A program made the translations under genes and the position numbers. A DNA stretch of 34,770 nucleotides from an uncultured Lachnospiraceae bacterium (lineage in GTDB: Bacteria; Bacillota; Clostridia; Lachnospirales; Lachnospiraceae): assembly GCA_947170415.1 (NCBI GenBank), contig CAMVTN010000009.1, positions 1-34,770 on the forward strand, written 5' to 3'. Shown piece by piece: positions 1 to 10,344 of the stretch; the stretch's first letter is position 1, and every line of letters begins with the position of its first letter. The notes beneath the pieces were generated by a model. It did no database searches and had not been told where the DNA came from. It saw only the letters and a list, made by a program, of their open reading frames with translations.

Positions 1-2
1 GT

Positions 3-245
3 ACAGATGAACAAAATAAAAAATACATCTGCAACGACGGAACCGTATTCTATTGGAATCCAATAAAAAAGACTGTTTCCGATTCTCTGGGAAACAGTAT
101 CAAAATCCGGGAAGATCTCAGCGATATAAAGGAACAGAATTTAAAAGTCTACTTAAAAGAACTTTTTGATAAATACTACGAAATACGGAAACACTTTGAA
201 ATGGACTGCGAATATGATCGCAAAGAAGATATTCTGTGGTCATGA
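3..245 (+). CDS. C-terminal part of a hypothetical protein (5' truncated by the window edge)
   Basis: Open frame from nt 3 (TDEQNKKYICNDGTVFYWNP...DRKEDILWS*) ending in TGA at 243-245, 16 nt before the next ORF. Confidence 0.55.
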   Translation, partial: TDEQNKKYICNDGTVFYWNPIKKTVSDSLGNSIKIREDLSDIKEQNLKVYLKELFDKYYEIRKHFEMDCEYDRKEDILWS

Positions 246-261
246 AATCCCGAGGTGAGCT

Positions 262-513
262 ATGAATAATCTTCCAACACAATATTTTCTCATGCACAAG
301 GATATAAAGGTATGTTTAATGGACATCTCCGAAAACGGAGAACTCCGACATATCCGCAGGAATGCCGCTGCCAATATAGACTTTTCAATCTATGAAAAAG
401 ACATTGAAGAAAATCAGATCCGTATACCTCGACTTAAGGAACTGTATATGAGAAAGATCGAGTCCCTTAAAAGTTTTCAGAATGGAAATGATATTTGGAA
501 AAGTCATTATTGA
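262..513 (+). CDS. Small protein resembling the N-terminal region of HipA-like proteins
   Basis: 83-aa ORF with GAGGTGAGCT upstream of ATG; YFLMHKDIKVCLMDISENGEL resembles the start of Firmicute HipA-domain proteins. Family call by memory only. Confidence 0.45.
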   Translation: MNNLPTQYFLMHKDIKVCLMDISENGELRHIRRNAAANIDFSIYEKDIEENQIRIPRLKELYMRKIESLKSFQNGNDIWKSHY

Positions 514-529
514 AATAACTTCTATCAAC

Positions 530-564
530 AAAAAGCTCCCGACACATATTTCTGCGTCGAGAGC
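530..564 (-). terminator. Rho-independent terminator downstream of the DUF3048 lipoprotein gene
   Basis: Minus strand: GCTCTCGACGCAGAAATATGTGTCGGGAGCTTTTT. Confidence 0.8.
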
Positions 565-594
565 CTTTGTCTATTTCAACATTATTGAGTTTTT

Positions 595-1740
595 TTACTC
601 CATGCTGATGTTATCCCATTCCTTCTCAGGAATAAGAGCTACGTAAGTCTTACCTACGTTGATCTTGATCTCGTTTCCGTTAGAGTCATAGTAACGTGTT
701 GCATCAAGGTCGTTCTGCTTTGTCCATGTTACCTTAACTGCCTTACCCTGAGTGATGAACCATCCCTCACGGTTAGACTCTGACGGATAGTACATCATAT
801 ATCCGTGATCATCAAGCTGCTCAAGTCTTGCATTCTGAAGAAGCAGGTTTGTGAAAGCGATCTGCTTATTTCCATTACCTGCATCAACCTCTGCCTGATT
901 GTACTGGAAGTACTTATATGTCTGGCTGTCTGCATCGTACTCAAGGTACGGGTTGTTGTGATGGAACGGAAGGCTGATCTTTTTGCAGTCTACAGCATCT
1001 GAATATTCTGAAAGAGTATTCGGTGTGCTATGTGATGCAAACTGATAGTGCTCTCTGCTGAAGGATGTACCGTCACTATACTTCCAATCACTATATGTTG
1101 TGCTATAACCTGTGTTCTTAAAGTTCTTCTCGAGATCACCCGGAAGGATATACTCTGTAAATTCTCTCGGCTTACCATTGTTTACACGTGAGAATGTACC
1201 GCTGAAACGCTCTACGAAATCGTTTTTATAGAAATTGTCATTCCAGAACGGACCGCCATCGTGACAGAGAACTGCGCCCCACTCAGGGAAGATCTGAAGG
1301 TTTGTAGGTCTTGTGCTTCGGATAGAGCCAAGCTGCTTGATATTAGCCCAATCCTTTACCATTACCATGAAACGTGTAACACCCTCATTTGCTGTAGAGT
1401 TTACCATCTCATATACGATATCTGCTGTTGAGATTCCATAGTGAGGAAGAGCTGTCTTCTCATCGTCTACCATTACTGCGATAGGACGCTGATCCTGAAG
1501 AGACTGATCGATCCACTCGCCTGTGAGCTCGCTGGCATACATTCCCTCCGGAGCTTCCTCAGGCACCTCTGTGGATGCAGCTTCCTCTGTGGATGCCTCG
1601 ATAGATACTGCTTCGCTTCCGATCACGATGTCTGCTGCCTCTGTTGAAGCAGTTTCCTCTTTTGCTGCCTTCTTACCACATGCTGTGAAAAGCATAGCAC
1701 CTGTAAGAGCAAGCACCATTAAATAACTAAGCTTCTTCAT
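595..1740 (-). CDS. DUF3048 domain-containing lipoprotein (YerB-like)
   Basis: 381 aa; signal peptide plus lipobox-like LFTAC; RPIAVMVDDEKTALPHYGISTADIVYEM and GSIRSTRPTNL match the DUF3048/YerB pattern. Confidence 0.88.
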   Translation of the reverse strand: MKKLSYLMVLALTGAMLFTACGKKAAKEETASTEAADIVIGSEAVSIEASTEEAASTEVPEEAPEGMYASELTGEWIDQSLQDQRPIAVMVDDEKTALPHYGISTADIVYEMVNSTANEGVTRFMVMVKDWANIKQLGSIRSTRPTNLQIFPEWGAVLCHDGGPFWNDNFYKNDFVERFSGTFSRVNNGKPREFTEYILPGDLEKNFKNTGYSTTYSDWKYSDGTSFSREHYQFASHSTPNTLSEYSDAVDCKKISLPFHHNNPYLEYDADSQTYKYFQYNQAEVDAGNGNKQIAFTNLLLQNARLEQLDDHGYMMYYPSESNREGWFITQGKAVKVTWTKQNDLDATRYYDSNGNEIKINVGKTYVALIPEKEWDNISME

Positions 1741-1970
1741 TTACATTCCTCTCTTTTTATTAATTTCCGTCTAAATAAAATCCTGTATAGCATTACCTAT
1801 AAACGCTATACTTCACGCGGAACTCTGTCCGCTTTACACATACCAATAAACTATATCACATTCACAACCAAATATCCAATCTGTATACTCCTTAACTTTC
1901 CTTAAGATTTATCCGATAAATCCTTTGTAAAATATGCTTCTGTGCAGTAATTAAACCGGAGTTTGACGAT

Positions 1971-3710
1971 ATGGAAAAGAAATACTTTTCAAAATCAAAT
2001 ATCGAACTTGATAATAAAACTTTGCGCAGACTCATACTGACTGTTTTTTTCGGCTTCTTTATACTGATGCTGATCTTTGATTTCGCATTTAAATCCATCG
2101 GTCTGCAAAATGAACGCATACAGGATATTGATGATCTGGCTTATACTCAGGTCTTTTTTTCCGATGGAACATCGACAACCGTTCAATCTGCTTCATTTCC
2201 ACAGATCAAACACGGTGAGCGGGCGGTAGTTCACATCCCTGTAAAAGAGCTAAATGCACATTCAGGCGATCAGATCTGCTTTGTATTTTATAATTCCGTT
2301 ATCCGTGTTTTTTCAAATAGCCACATGCTCTACTCAAACGGTGAAATAACAAATGCGCATGGAAAACTTGCCGGTAATGTTTTTTGCCGTGTGCCCATTA
2401 ATGCTTCCACCATTAATAGCGGAATGGAGATATTAATAGAAATAAAACCTCAGCGGCATGTTTCTATTTCCAGACTTATTCATTTACGGCTTGTTCCTCT
2501 TGAAGAAGCAAGTCTGTATCCACTCATAAATCATGAACTGGATTTTATGCTTTTTTCAACTATCCTGGTATTCTCGAGCTTTGTACTGGGTCTCCTTGCA
2601 ATACTGTTTCCGTTTGGTCTTAGAAGCCCCAAAGCCCTTTCTCTGGCTGCATTCTGTCTATCAGTAAGCTGCTGGTTTATGGGTTATAATGACATGTTCT
2701 ATATTTTGTCGGACAACGACTTTGTATGCTCAAAAATCGAGTATCCGGCCTTATATTTTGCACCGATACCGCTTTTTATTTATTTCTACCTGTGTGCAAC
2801 AGAAAAATATGCCAAGCGTACCTATGGTATTCTCAGCGCCGCATCAGGCCTGCTCTTTGTATCCGCAACTCTCTTAGATTTCTACAGCACCGAGTGGAAT
2901 TACAACAGGCTTCTGCCTGTCGTACATGTATCCATATGTATGTCTGTGCTTATTCTTTTCTTTACATTCCTGCAAACGCGCAAGAAAAGAACAGGTATAA
3001 GTGATCAGATAATGAATATAGGCGTGGCCGTTTTTGCCGTGTTGATAACTCTTCAGGTTATAGAGATCCGTGTTTTCAAAACGAACCATGCTGAGATCTC
3101 ACCACTGAATACATCGTATTCAACTATTGCTCTCCTTATCTTTGTAGGCGCTCTATTCCTCAACAGTGTGATCAAGTACTTTGAAAGCCAGCGTATTTTG
3201 TTCGTACAGCATCAGCTGGAAACTATGGCCTACATAGACCCTTTGACCGGTATTCACAGCCGTACAGGCTGCTACAAAGAGCTGGAAGCTATCGATCATG
3301 AACAGATCACGGACTATACGATTTTATTTATAGATGCCAACAATCTTAAACTTGCCAATGATCACTACGGGCACGAGACAGGTGACAGACTTATATGTTT
3401 TATCGCGAATTCCATTAAGAAGGCTTTTGAGGCCGACGGTTTTTACGGACGCTGGGGCGGAGATGAATTTATCGTGTGCTTCAAAGATTCCGACGAGGTA
3501 TCCGAATTCTTAAAAAAGTTTTTTAATATCTTAGAAACAGAAGGAACGGAATTTGAGTTTCCCGTAACTGTTGCGGTCGGACGTGCAAGCAGCACCAAAG
3601 AAGCTCCTCTTTCAACAAATGAAGCAATAAATAACGCCGATGCAGCAATGTACGAGAACAAGAAAAAACGTAAAGCTGCCCGTGAAAAAGCACAAGCAGA
3701 TAAAAAATAA
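1971..3710 (+). CDS. Membrane-bound diguanylate cyclase (7TM region plus GGDEF domain)
   Basis: 579 aa; N-terminal extracytoplasmic region, several TM helices, DPLTGIHSRTG and RWGGDEF motifs. Confidence 0.9.
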   Translation: MEKKYFSKSNIELDNKTLRRLILTVFFGFFILMLIFDFAFKSIGLQNERIQDIDDLAYTQVFFSDGTSTTVQSASFPQIKHGERAVVHIPVKELNAHSGDQICFVFYNSVIRVFSNSHMLYSNGEITNAHGKLAGNVFCRVPINASTINSGMEILIEIKPQRHVSISRLIHLRLVPLEEASLYPLINHELDFMLFSTILVFSSFVLGLLAILFPFGLRSPKALSLAAFCLSVSCWFMGYNDMFYILSDNDFVCSKIEYPALYFAPIPLFIYFYLCATEKYAKRTYGILSAASGLLFVSATLLDFYSTEWNYNRLLPVVHVSICMSVLILFFTFLQTRKKRTGISDQIMNIGVAVFAVLITLQVIEIRVFKTNHAEISPLNTSYSTIALLIFVGALFLNSVIKYFESQRILFVQHQLETMAYIDPLTGIHSRTGCYKELEAIDHEQITDYTILFIDANNLKLANDHYGHETGDRLICFIANSIKKAFEADGFYGRWGGDEFIVCFKDSDEVSEFLKKFFNILETEGTEFEFPVTVAVGRASSTKEAPLSTNEAINNADAAMYENKKKRKAAREKAQADKK

Positions 3711-3753
3711 GCCCATGAGGAGTTTTTCAAAAATTCCTCAATGGGCTTATTTC
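3704..3753. terminator. Bidirectional terminator between convergent GGDEF and purA genes
   Basis: AAATAAGCCCATGAGGAGTTTTTCAAAAATTCCTCAATGGGCTTATTT, a long near-perfect hairpin with flanking A and T runs. Confidence 0.8.
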
Positions 3754-3762
3754 TATACCGTT

Positions 3763-5058
3763 TTACTTTTTAAGAGCTGACTCTCTGTAAATGATATCAT
3801 CACGGCTCGGACCATTACTTACCATTGTGATCGGGAATCCAAGATGTTCCTCGATGAACTCTACATACTTACGGCAGTTCTCCGGCAGATCCTCATACTT
3901 ACGGATTCCGGAAATATCGCACTTCCATCCCGGAAGTGTCTCAAGAACCGGCTTTGCCTTCTCAAGAATTCTCGGAGTCGGGAACTCAGTAGTGATCTTT
4001 CCATCGATCTCATATCCTGTACATACAGGGATCTCATCCAGATACCCAAGTACATCGATAACTGTAAGAGCTACATCTGTAGCACCCTGCAGACGGCAGC
4101 CATACTTTGAAGCTACGCAGTCATACCAGCCAACTCTTCTGGGTCTTCCTGTTGTAGCACCGTACTCACCGCCATCACCACCACGACGACGAAGCTCATC
4201 AGCAACCTCTGTATCAAGGATCTCAGATGTAAACACGCCTGCGCCTACTGCAGAAGAATATGCCTTTGTTACGGCAATGATCTCCTTGATCTCGTAAGGC
4301 GGAAGACCTGCACCGATAGCACCGTAGGATGCAAGAGTAGATGATGATGTAACCATCGGATAGATTCCGTGATCAGGATCCTTCATGGTTCCAAGCTGAC
4401 CCTCAAGAAGAACTGTCTTTCCTTCCTTAAGAGCATCGCAGATGAATGCAGATGTATCTGCCACATAAGGCTCAAGCATCTTTCTGTATTCCATGCAGGT
4501 ATTGAAAAGCTCTGCGGGATCAAGCTCATCCTTATGATAGAGATCCTTAAGCATTACATTTTTAAGAGTACAGATATTCTCAAGACGATCTCTTAAATAC
4601 TCCTCATCCCAAAGCTCACATACCTGGATACCGATCTTTGCATATTTATCAGAGTAGAAAGGAGCGATTCCGGACTTAGTTGATCCGAATGACTTTCCGC
4701 CAAGTCTCTCCTCTTCATACTGATCAAAAAGAACATGATAAGACATTACCAGCTGTGCACGATCTGAAACCAGAAGCTTCGGCTTCGGAACACCACGTGC
4801 AATAATGTCATCTATTTCCTTCATCAGAACCGGTACGTTCAGCGCAACACCGTTTCCGATGATATTTGTGACATTCTGATTGAACACACCTGACGGGCAT
4901 GTATGAAGCGCGAACTTACCATACTGATTCTTAATGGTGTGGCCTGCGTTTGCACCTCCCTGAAAACGTACGACGATGTCCGCTTTCTCTGCAAGGGTAT
5001 CAGTGATCTTTCCTTTACCCTCATCGCCCCAGTTTGCGCCAACGATTGCTTTTACCAT
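3763..5058 (-). CDS. purA: Adenylosuccinate synthetase
   Basis: MVKAIVGANWGDEGKGKITD... with GDEGKGK P-loop; start placed at ATG 5058 after AGGAGG; the ORF-track start is 26 codons further upstream. Confidence 0.96.
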   Translation of the reverse strand: MVKAIVGANWGDEGKGKITDTLAEKADIVVRFQGGANAGHTIKNQYGKFALHTCPSGVFNQNVTNIIGNGVALNVPVLMKEIDDIIARGVPKPKLLVSDRAQLVMSYHVLFDQYEEERLGGKSFGSTKSGIAPFYSDKYAKIGIQVCELWDEEYLRDRLENICTLKNVMLKDLYHKDELDPAELFNTCMEYRKMLEPYVADTSAFICDALKEGKTVLLEGQLGTMKDPDHGIYPMVTSSSTLASYGAIGAGLPPYEIKEIIAVTKAYSSAVGAGVFTSEILDTEVADELRRRGGDGGEYGATTGRPRRVGWYDCVASKYGCRLQGATDVALTVIDVLGYLDEIPVCTGYEIDGKITTEFPTPRILEKAKPVLETLPGWKCDISGIRKYEDLPENCRKYVEFIEEHLGFPITMVSNGPSRDDIIYRESALKK

Positions 5059-5214
5059 ATTGATTTTCCTCCTGGCTAAAGATCTGCGGTAACTCTCCGT
5101 TCCGACTGATCCTAAACTTTTCGGTCTCTTCAGCAAAGAAACCGGTTTCTATGATCTGCCTCCGGGCAGACCTTTAATATAATACCACAGCTGTCAAATC
5201 CAAGGTACATTCAG

Positions 5215-6666
5215 TTATACATTTATTTCTGTTTTTGTATCATCCAAAAGATCCTTATGCTTCTCAAGTATAGGATTTACAACGTTCTTAAGGAATGCAT
5301 CGACCTGTACCTCGGAACGTCCTGTATACTTGGAAGGCTCCAGATTCTTTTCCAGATCTTCCTTAGAAAGGTTAAATCTGCCGCCGATACGAGGATCTGC
5401 TGCAATGATCTCCAGAAGGTCATTGTCAATTCCCTCTTCCTTTACATGACGTCCTGCGATCATAGAATCCTCTCTGATAGCCTCATGAAGCTCCTGACGA
5501 TTTCCGCCAAGTTCTACACAGTGCATCATGATATTCTCTGTAGCCATGAACGGAAGCTCTGCACGAAGATGCTTCTCAATAACCTTCGGATACACTACAA
5601 GACCATCAACGACGTTCAGGTCAAGATCAAGGATACCATCAGTTGCAAGGAATCCTTCCGGAACTGAAAGACGCTTATTTGCAGAATCATCGAGAGTTCT
5701 CTCAAACCACTGAACAGCACTTGTGATAGCCGGATTGAGAACATCTACCATTACATAACGGGAAAGTGAAGCAATTCTCTCGGAACGCATCGGGTTTCTC
5801 TTGTATGCCATTGCTGATGAACCGATCTGAGTCTTTTCAAACGGCTCCTCAACTTCCTTAAGGTGCTGAAGGAGACGGATGTCATTGCTCATCTTATGGC
5901 TTGTAGCAGCGATTCCGGCAAGTACATTAAGTACTCTTGTATCCACCTTTCTGGAATATGTCTGGCCTGATACTGCATAGCAGGATTCAAATCCCATCTT
6001 CTTTGCGATAGTAGGATCTATCTTGTCGATACGCTCCTGATCACCATGGAAAAGCTCGAGGAAGCTTGCCTGTGTACCGGTTGTTCCCTTTGAGCCAAGG
6101 AGCTTGAGAGTAGACTGGACATACTCAAGATCCTCCAGATCCATAGTAAATTCCTGAAGCCAGAGTGTTGCTCTCTTACCTACTGTTGTAGGCTGCGCCG
6201 GCTGAAACTGTGTAAAGGCAAGGGTCGGACGTGCCTTATACTGCTCTGCGAACTTTGAAAGCTCACGGATAACATTTACAAGCTTCTTTTTCACAAGCTC
6301 AAGAGCCTCATTCATGATGATAATATCTGTATTATCACCTACATAGCAGCTGGTAGCGCCAAGGTGAATGATACCTGCAGCCTTCGGACACTGCTGTCCA
6401 TAAGCATATACATGGCTCATTACATCATGACGAACGACCTTTTCTCTCTCACGGGCTACATCATAGTTGATGTCATCCTGATGCTCTTTTAATTCATCTA
6501 TCATTTCCTGAGTTACTTCCGGCAGTCCGAGCTCCATCTCAGTCTCTGCAAGAGCGATCCAGAGTTTTCTCCATGTACGGAATTTCTTGTCCTGAGAAAA
6601 AATATACTGCATTTCCTTTGATGCATAACGCTCAGAAAGCGGGCTTGTGTAACGATCTGTTGACAT
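5215..6666 (-). CDS. purB: Adenylosuccinate lyase
   Basis: MSTDRYTSPLSERYASKEMQYIFS...; lyase signature SSAMAYKRNPMRSE; start at ATG 6666. Confidence 0.95.
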   Translation of the reverse strand: MSTDRYTSPLSERYASKEMQYIFSQDKKFRTWRKLWIALAETEMELGLPEVTQEMIDELKEHQDDINYDVAREREKVVRHDVMSHVYAYGQQCPKAAGIIHLGATSCYVGDNTDIIIMNEALELVKKKLVNVIRELSKFAEQYKARPTLAFTQFQPAQPTTVGKRATLWLQEFTMDLEDLEYVQSTLKLLGSKGTTGTQASFLELFHGDQERIDKIDPTIAKKMGFESCYAVSGQTYSRKVDTRVLNVLAGIAATSHKMSNDIRLLQHLKEVEEPFEKTQIGSSAMAYKRNPMRSERIASLSRYVMVDVLNPAITSAVQWFERTLDDSANKRLSVPEGFLATDGILDLDLNVVDGLVVYPKVIEKHLRAELPFMATENIMMHCVELGGNRQELHEAIREDSMIAGRHVKEEGIDNDLLEIIAADPRIGGRFNLSKEDLEKNLEPSKYTGRSEVQVDAFLKNVVNPILEKHKDLLDDTKTEINV

Positions 6667-6679
6667 TCTGGTCTCCTTT

Positions 6680-8101
6680 TTACTTTTCAAAACTTCCACG
6701 GATATCTTCTTTCGGCGGATCAACCGGATAATGACCACTGAAGCAGCCATCACAGATAGCCATGCCATTTACTAACTCAGGGAGTCTCTCGACTCTTAAA
6801 TAATTAAGAGAATCCGCACCAATGATCTGACGGATCTCCTCAACCTTTTTTCCTGTCGCTATAAGCTGATCCTCTGCCGGCACGTCTGTACCGAAAAAGC
6901 ATGGATGCAGGAACGGCGGCGAACTGACCATCATATGAACCTCAGTTGCACCTGCTTTTCTTAGCATCTCTACGATCTGATCACTTGTAGTTCCACGGAC
7001 AATAGAATCATCCACCATTATGACTCTCTTGCCGTTAACAGCTTCCCTGATCGGATTAAGCTTGATCTCGACAGCATTTTCTCTGGCTTTCTGCTTAGGT
7101 TTTATGAAGGTACGTCCAACGTAGCCATTTTTGTAAAATCCTATACCATAGGGAATTCCTGATTGAAGTGCATACCCCATCGCAGCTACATTTCCGGACT
7201 CCGGAACACCGATAACTACATCGGCTTCGATGGGTGAATCCATAGCAAGGAATCTTCCTGCCTGGATACGTGCCTGATATACGCTGATATTATCGATCAC
7301 CGAATCAGGTCTTGCAAAATAGATATATTCAAAGATACAGTGACCACGCTTCGACGGTTCTATGCAAAGCGTGCGATCTGACTGGATACCGTTTTCCTTA
7401 GAAATGGAAACGACTTCCCCCGGCTCCACGTCTCTGACATATTCTGCACCGATAGTATCAAGAGCAGATGTTTCAGATGTAAGGATCCAGGAATTGCCTC
7501 TCTTACCGATAACAAGAGGTCTGAACCCCCATGGATCTCTTGCGCCCATGAGTTTCCTCGGACTTGCTACAACAATAGAAAATGCACCGACTAATCTGGA
7601 ACATGCCTTTCGGAATGCTTCCTCTGCATTTTTAGAATTGAGTCTTTCTCTTGCAATATAATAGGCGATGACCTCTGAATCGATCGTCGTCTGAAAGATA
7701 GCACCGGTATATTCCAGTTCTCTGCGAAGTTCCGGAAAATTAACCAGATTACCATTATGAGCTAATGCAAGAGTTCCTTTAACATAGTTCAATACCAACG
7801 GCTGTGCATTTTCTCTTGTGGATGCACCTGCAGTTGAGTATCTGACGTGACCTACACCGAGATCTCCGTGAAGCTTTTGAAGACTTTCACTATCAATTGC
7901 CTCGCTGACAAGTCCCATGTTTTTCACGCTGGATACAACGCCTCTGGCACCATTTGTATCCTTGACCGCAATACCTGCACTTTCCTGGCCTCTGTGCTGA
8001 AGAGCATAAAGACCATAGTAAACTGTCTGTGCAACATCATTTCCATCGAAATCATAGATTCCGAATACGCCGCACTCCTCACCCAGTCTGTCAAAATCCA
8101 T
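6680..8101 (-). CDS. purF: Amidophosphoribosyltransferase
   Basis: MDFDRLGEECGVFGIYDF (Cys nucleophile after short propeptide), HVRYSTAG, PRPP motif VIMVDDSIVRGTT. Confidence 0.96.
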   Translation of the reverse strand: MDFDRLGEECGVFGIYDFDGNDVAQTVYYGLYALQHRGQESAGIAVKDTNGARGVVSSVKNMGLVSEAIDSESLQKLHGDLGVGHVRYSTAGASTRENAQPLVLNYVKGTLALAHNGNLVNFPELRRELEYTGAIFQTTIDSEVIAYYIARERLNSKNAEEAFRKACSRLVGAFSIVVASPRKLMGARDPWGFRPLVIGKRGNSWILTSETSALDTIGAEYVRDVEPGEVVSISKENGIQSDRTLCIEPSKRGHCIFEYIYFARPDSVIDNISVYQARIQAGRFLAMDSPIEADVVIGVPESGNVAAMGYALQSGIPYGIGFYKNGYVGRTFIKPKQKARENAVEIKLNPIREAVNGKRVIMVDDSIVRGTTSDQIVEMLRKAGATEVHMMVSSPPFLHPCFFGTDVPAEDQLIATGKKVEEIRQIIGADSLNYLRVERLPELVNGMAICDGCFSGHYPVDPPKEDIRGSFEK

Positions 8102-8307
8102 TCATTTTCCCCATGATGTGCCTGCCCGCCAAGCATAAACACACCAAAAAACAAAGAGCCTGTAACTGAATCCTGGAACGTATGTCAGCGGAAACATCGT
8201 TCAGAATAGATTCAGTCGAAACAACGTTGATTATTATATATCACAGCCAAAATCCATGCAACGAAAAACTATAATGATTCAACGTATTAAATTAATTTAC
8301 ATGCTCG

Positions 8308-9516
8308 TTACTGCTGGTCATATTTGGACACTATTGCCAATATCTCTCGTCCATATTCAGGGTAATCATGAACGATCGAATTAATTTCGTCTTTAGACTG
8401 ATCACGGTTTTCGGTATTATATTCCACACGCTTTCTTAAAGACTGCCTGCGGACGATCAGATCATGGCGCACTTCCACCATTTCCTTAGGATTAACCAAT
8501 GCTTCACACTGATTTACCCATACATTCGGGTCATGGATCTGTGCCTTACGAAGCTGCTTTACGAGACTCTTTTTTTCTTCCGCGATCTCCGAATCACTTC
8601 GTTCAAGAGCCTGCCTTGCCTTCTTTTCTTCCAGATAATTATCCCAATAATAGACCAGCTCATTAGAGACATTTATGTGATATTTACGATATTCATATTC
8701 CAAGAGGTTCGTCGTATTGACATAGCGGACTTTTACCTTATTCTGCTTTGCTACAACTGCATTAAGGTAATGTTCCGTCTTTCTGAGCTGTGCTGCGGCA
8801 CCCGCATAATTCACATATTCGGCTGTAAACGCTGCGGCTGCAACTGCTGCCGTGACAAAAAATCCCACGGTTGCATCCAGTTCCATAACAAACTGAAGAA
8901 TGCAGAGTAAAAAGATCAGCAGCACCCCAAAAGCCAGTGTGATTCCAACCATATTTCTCATGTTTCGTATCGTAAGGCGAAGCTCACGGGCACGGAAGGA
9001 ATTAACAGCCTTTTCGCTTTCGAGTTTCTGCATATCCGCCCTTACAAGCTCACGATATTCTTCGTTCTTCTGGATTTTTTCTATATCCATAGGAACATCC
9101 CGTTCATAACGGTTCATGAGCATATACTGGGACTCTGAGATCTTTCCGAGGCTCTTCTGATTCGCGCGTGATTGTCTGTCGAGATTGATAATACGCTCCG
9201 CCGTCGAGTTTATAGGATTTCTGACATCAGGAGGCAGATTGTCAATTGCCTCCATGTCTTTCAGATACTCAGTGACAAGACGATACTCCATTGTCGCCTT
9301 CTCAACTTCCTCCGTAGCCTCGATCATCTGCTCGCAGCAATTGGATATATATCTGTCCCGCTGCTCCTTATCACGTATATCAATAGAAGATCTGCGAAGA
9401 GGCGCCTCCTCCTCTCGTATTTCATCACGATCTACATCAGCTGCATCTCCATCCTTTTCAGACGAAGCCCGAAATGGATTTTTCAGTTTACTGCGAAACC
9501 ATTCTGTAATCTTCAT
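8308..9516 (-). CDS. Membrane coiled-coil protein of unknown function (fourth gene of the putative operon)
   Basis: 402 aa; long charged helical segments flanking two adjacent hydrophobic segments (ITLAFGVLLIFLLCILQFV / VGFFVTAAVAAAAFTAEYV); ATGA overlap with the preceding gene. Confidence 0.75.
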   Translation of the reverse strand: MKITEWFRSKLKNPFRASSEKDGDAADVDRDEIREEEAPLRRSSIDIRDKEQRDRYISNCCEQMIEATEEVEKATMEYRLVTEYLKDMEAIDNLPPDVRNPINSTAERIINLDRQSRANQKSLGKISESQYMLMNRYERDVPMDIEKIQKNEEYRELVRADMQKLESEKAVNSFRARELRLTIRNMRNMVGITLAFGVLLIFLLCILQFVMELDATVGFFVTAAVAAAAFTAEYVNYAGAAAQLRKTEHYLNAVVAKQNKVKVRYVNTTNLLEYEYRKYHINVSNELVYYWDNYLEEKKARQALERSDSEIAEEKKSLVKQLRKAQIHDPNVWVNQCEALVNPKEMVEVRHDLIVRRQSLRKRVEYNTENRDQSKDEINSIVHDYPEYGREILAIVSKYDQQ

Positions 9517-10334
9517 ATTCTTCTGTACTCATTCTTCCAGAGCTCAAGAACTTCTGACAGTACTCTGCTCTCCCCAAAACTGTCTCCATTTTTCCTGCGA
9601 TTCTCTGCATTTCGTACCATACGGGCATCACGCCTTCTGATAACCTTTGTTTCGGCGTGTTTGATAACCTGCTCCACTTTCACCGCAGTTTCTTTGGAAA
9701 CACCTCTGCCTGCTAAATATTTCTCATACTCATCATCAGATAAAGATAACTTTCTCGCAACCAGCAACTCGGTTTCTGTCTCCTCATCCGGTTTCAACCG
9801 GTATGATTCTTCAAAGTAATCAGCCGCACGACTAAAGAAAAACATCTCGGCACAACCCACACCGATATTATTGCAAAGTCTGGCTGCCTCCTCCGGCATG
9901 CTGTTCCTGTCCATCTCCTGCAATGCCGAATAATATTCCATGACCGCGCGGGACGTATGTCCGCATTTCATCAGGAAATCTCCGCGGATCTTGTGCTTTT
10001 CATGACTGCTCAGACGATCCGTGACTGCCAGTGCTCCAAGTATAGTCACGAGCTCCGTTCCCGATACAAAGTCAGATGCCTTAAACAGGCACTCAACAAA
10101 CTCTGAGAGTTCTCCGTCATTATTCATTATTTCAGCGAGTTTGTCCGCAAGAGTAGAAAGGCAAAGCTCGCACCGCACAAATTTTACAAATTCTTCACTC
10201 ATAAGAGAAGAATCTATCATAAATACATTTTCTCTAATGTAAAAAAGCAGTTCTTCCAGAGAATAGATCCCAAGTCCAGCACCTTTCATATAAAAAGGGG
10301 ACGAAGCTCTCTGTCCAACGCATTGATAAACCAT
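9513..10334 (-). CDS. TPR-like helical protein of unknown function (third gene of the putative operon)
   Basis: MVYQCVGQRASSPFYMKGAGLGIYSLEELLFYI...; AAGGA upstream of ATG 10334; helical repeats near ALQEMDRNSMPEEAARLCNNIGVGCAEMFFFSRAADYFEESYRLKPD. Confidence 0.72.
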   Translation of the reverse strand: MVYQCVGQRASSPFYMKGAGLGIYSLEELLFYIRENVFMIDSSLMSEEFVKFVRCELCLSTLADKLAEIMNNDGELSEFVECLFKASDFVSGTELVTILGALAVTDRLSSHEKHKIRGDFLMKCGHTSRAVMEYYSALQEMDRNSMPEEAARLCNNIGVGCAEMFFFSRAADYFEESYRLKPDEETETELLVARKLSLSDDEYEKYLAGRGVSKETAVKVEQVIKHAETKVIRRRDARMVRNAENRRKNGDSFGESRVLSEVLELWKNEYRRI

Positions 10335-10344
10335 AAACTCATCC

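Noticed and set aside
3791-4297. 168-aa plus-strand ORF antisense to purA
   Set aside because: Lies wholly opposite conserved purA sequence; no recognisable domain.
5059-5214. Possible riboswitch in the purA leader (TCTGCCTCCGGGCAGA hairpin and AAACCGGTTT)
   Set aside because: Only short palindromes seen; no match I can recognise to purine, PRPP or ykkC-type motifs.
9172-9819. 215-aa plus-strand ORF
   Set aside because: Antisense to two well-supported minus-strand genes (8308-9516 and 9513-10334); Ser/Arg/Ile-rich composition typical of an antisense frame.
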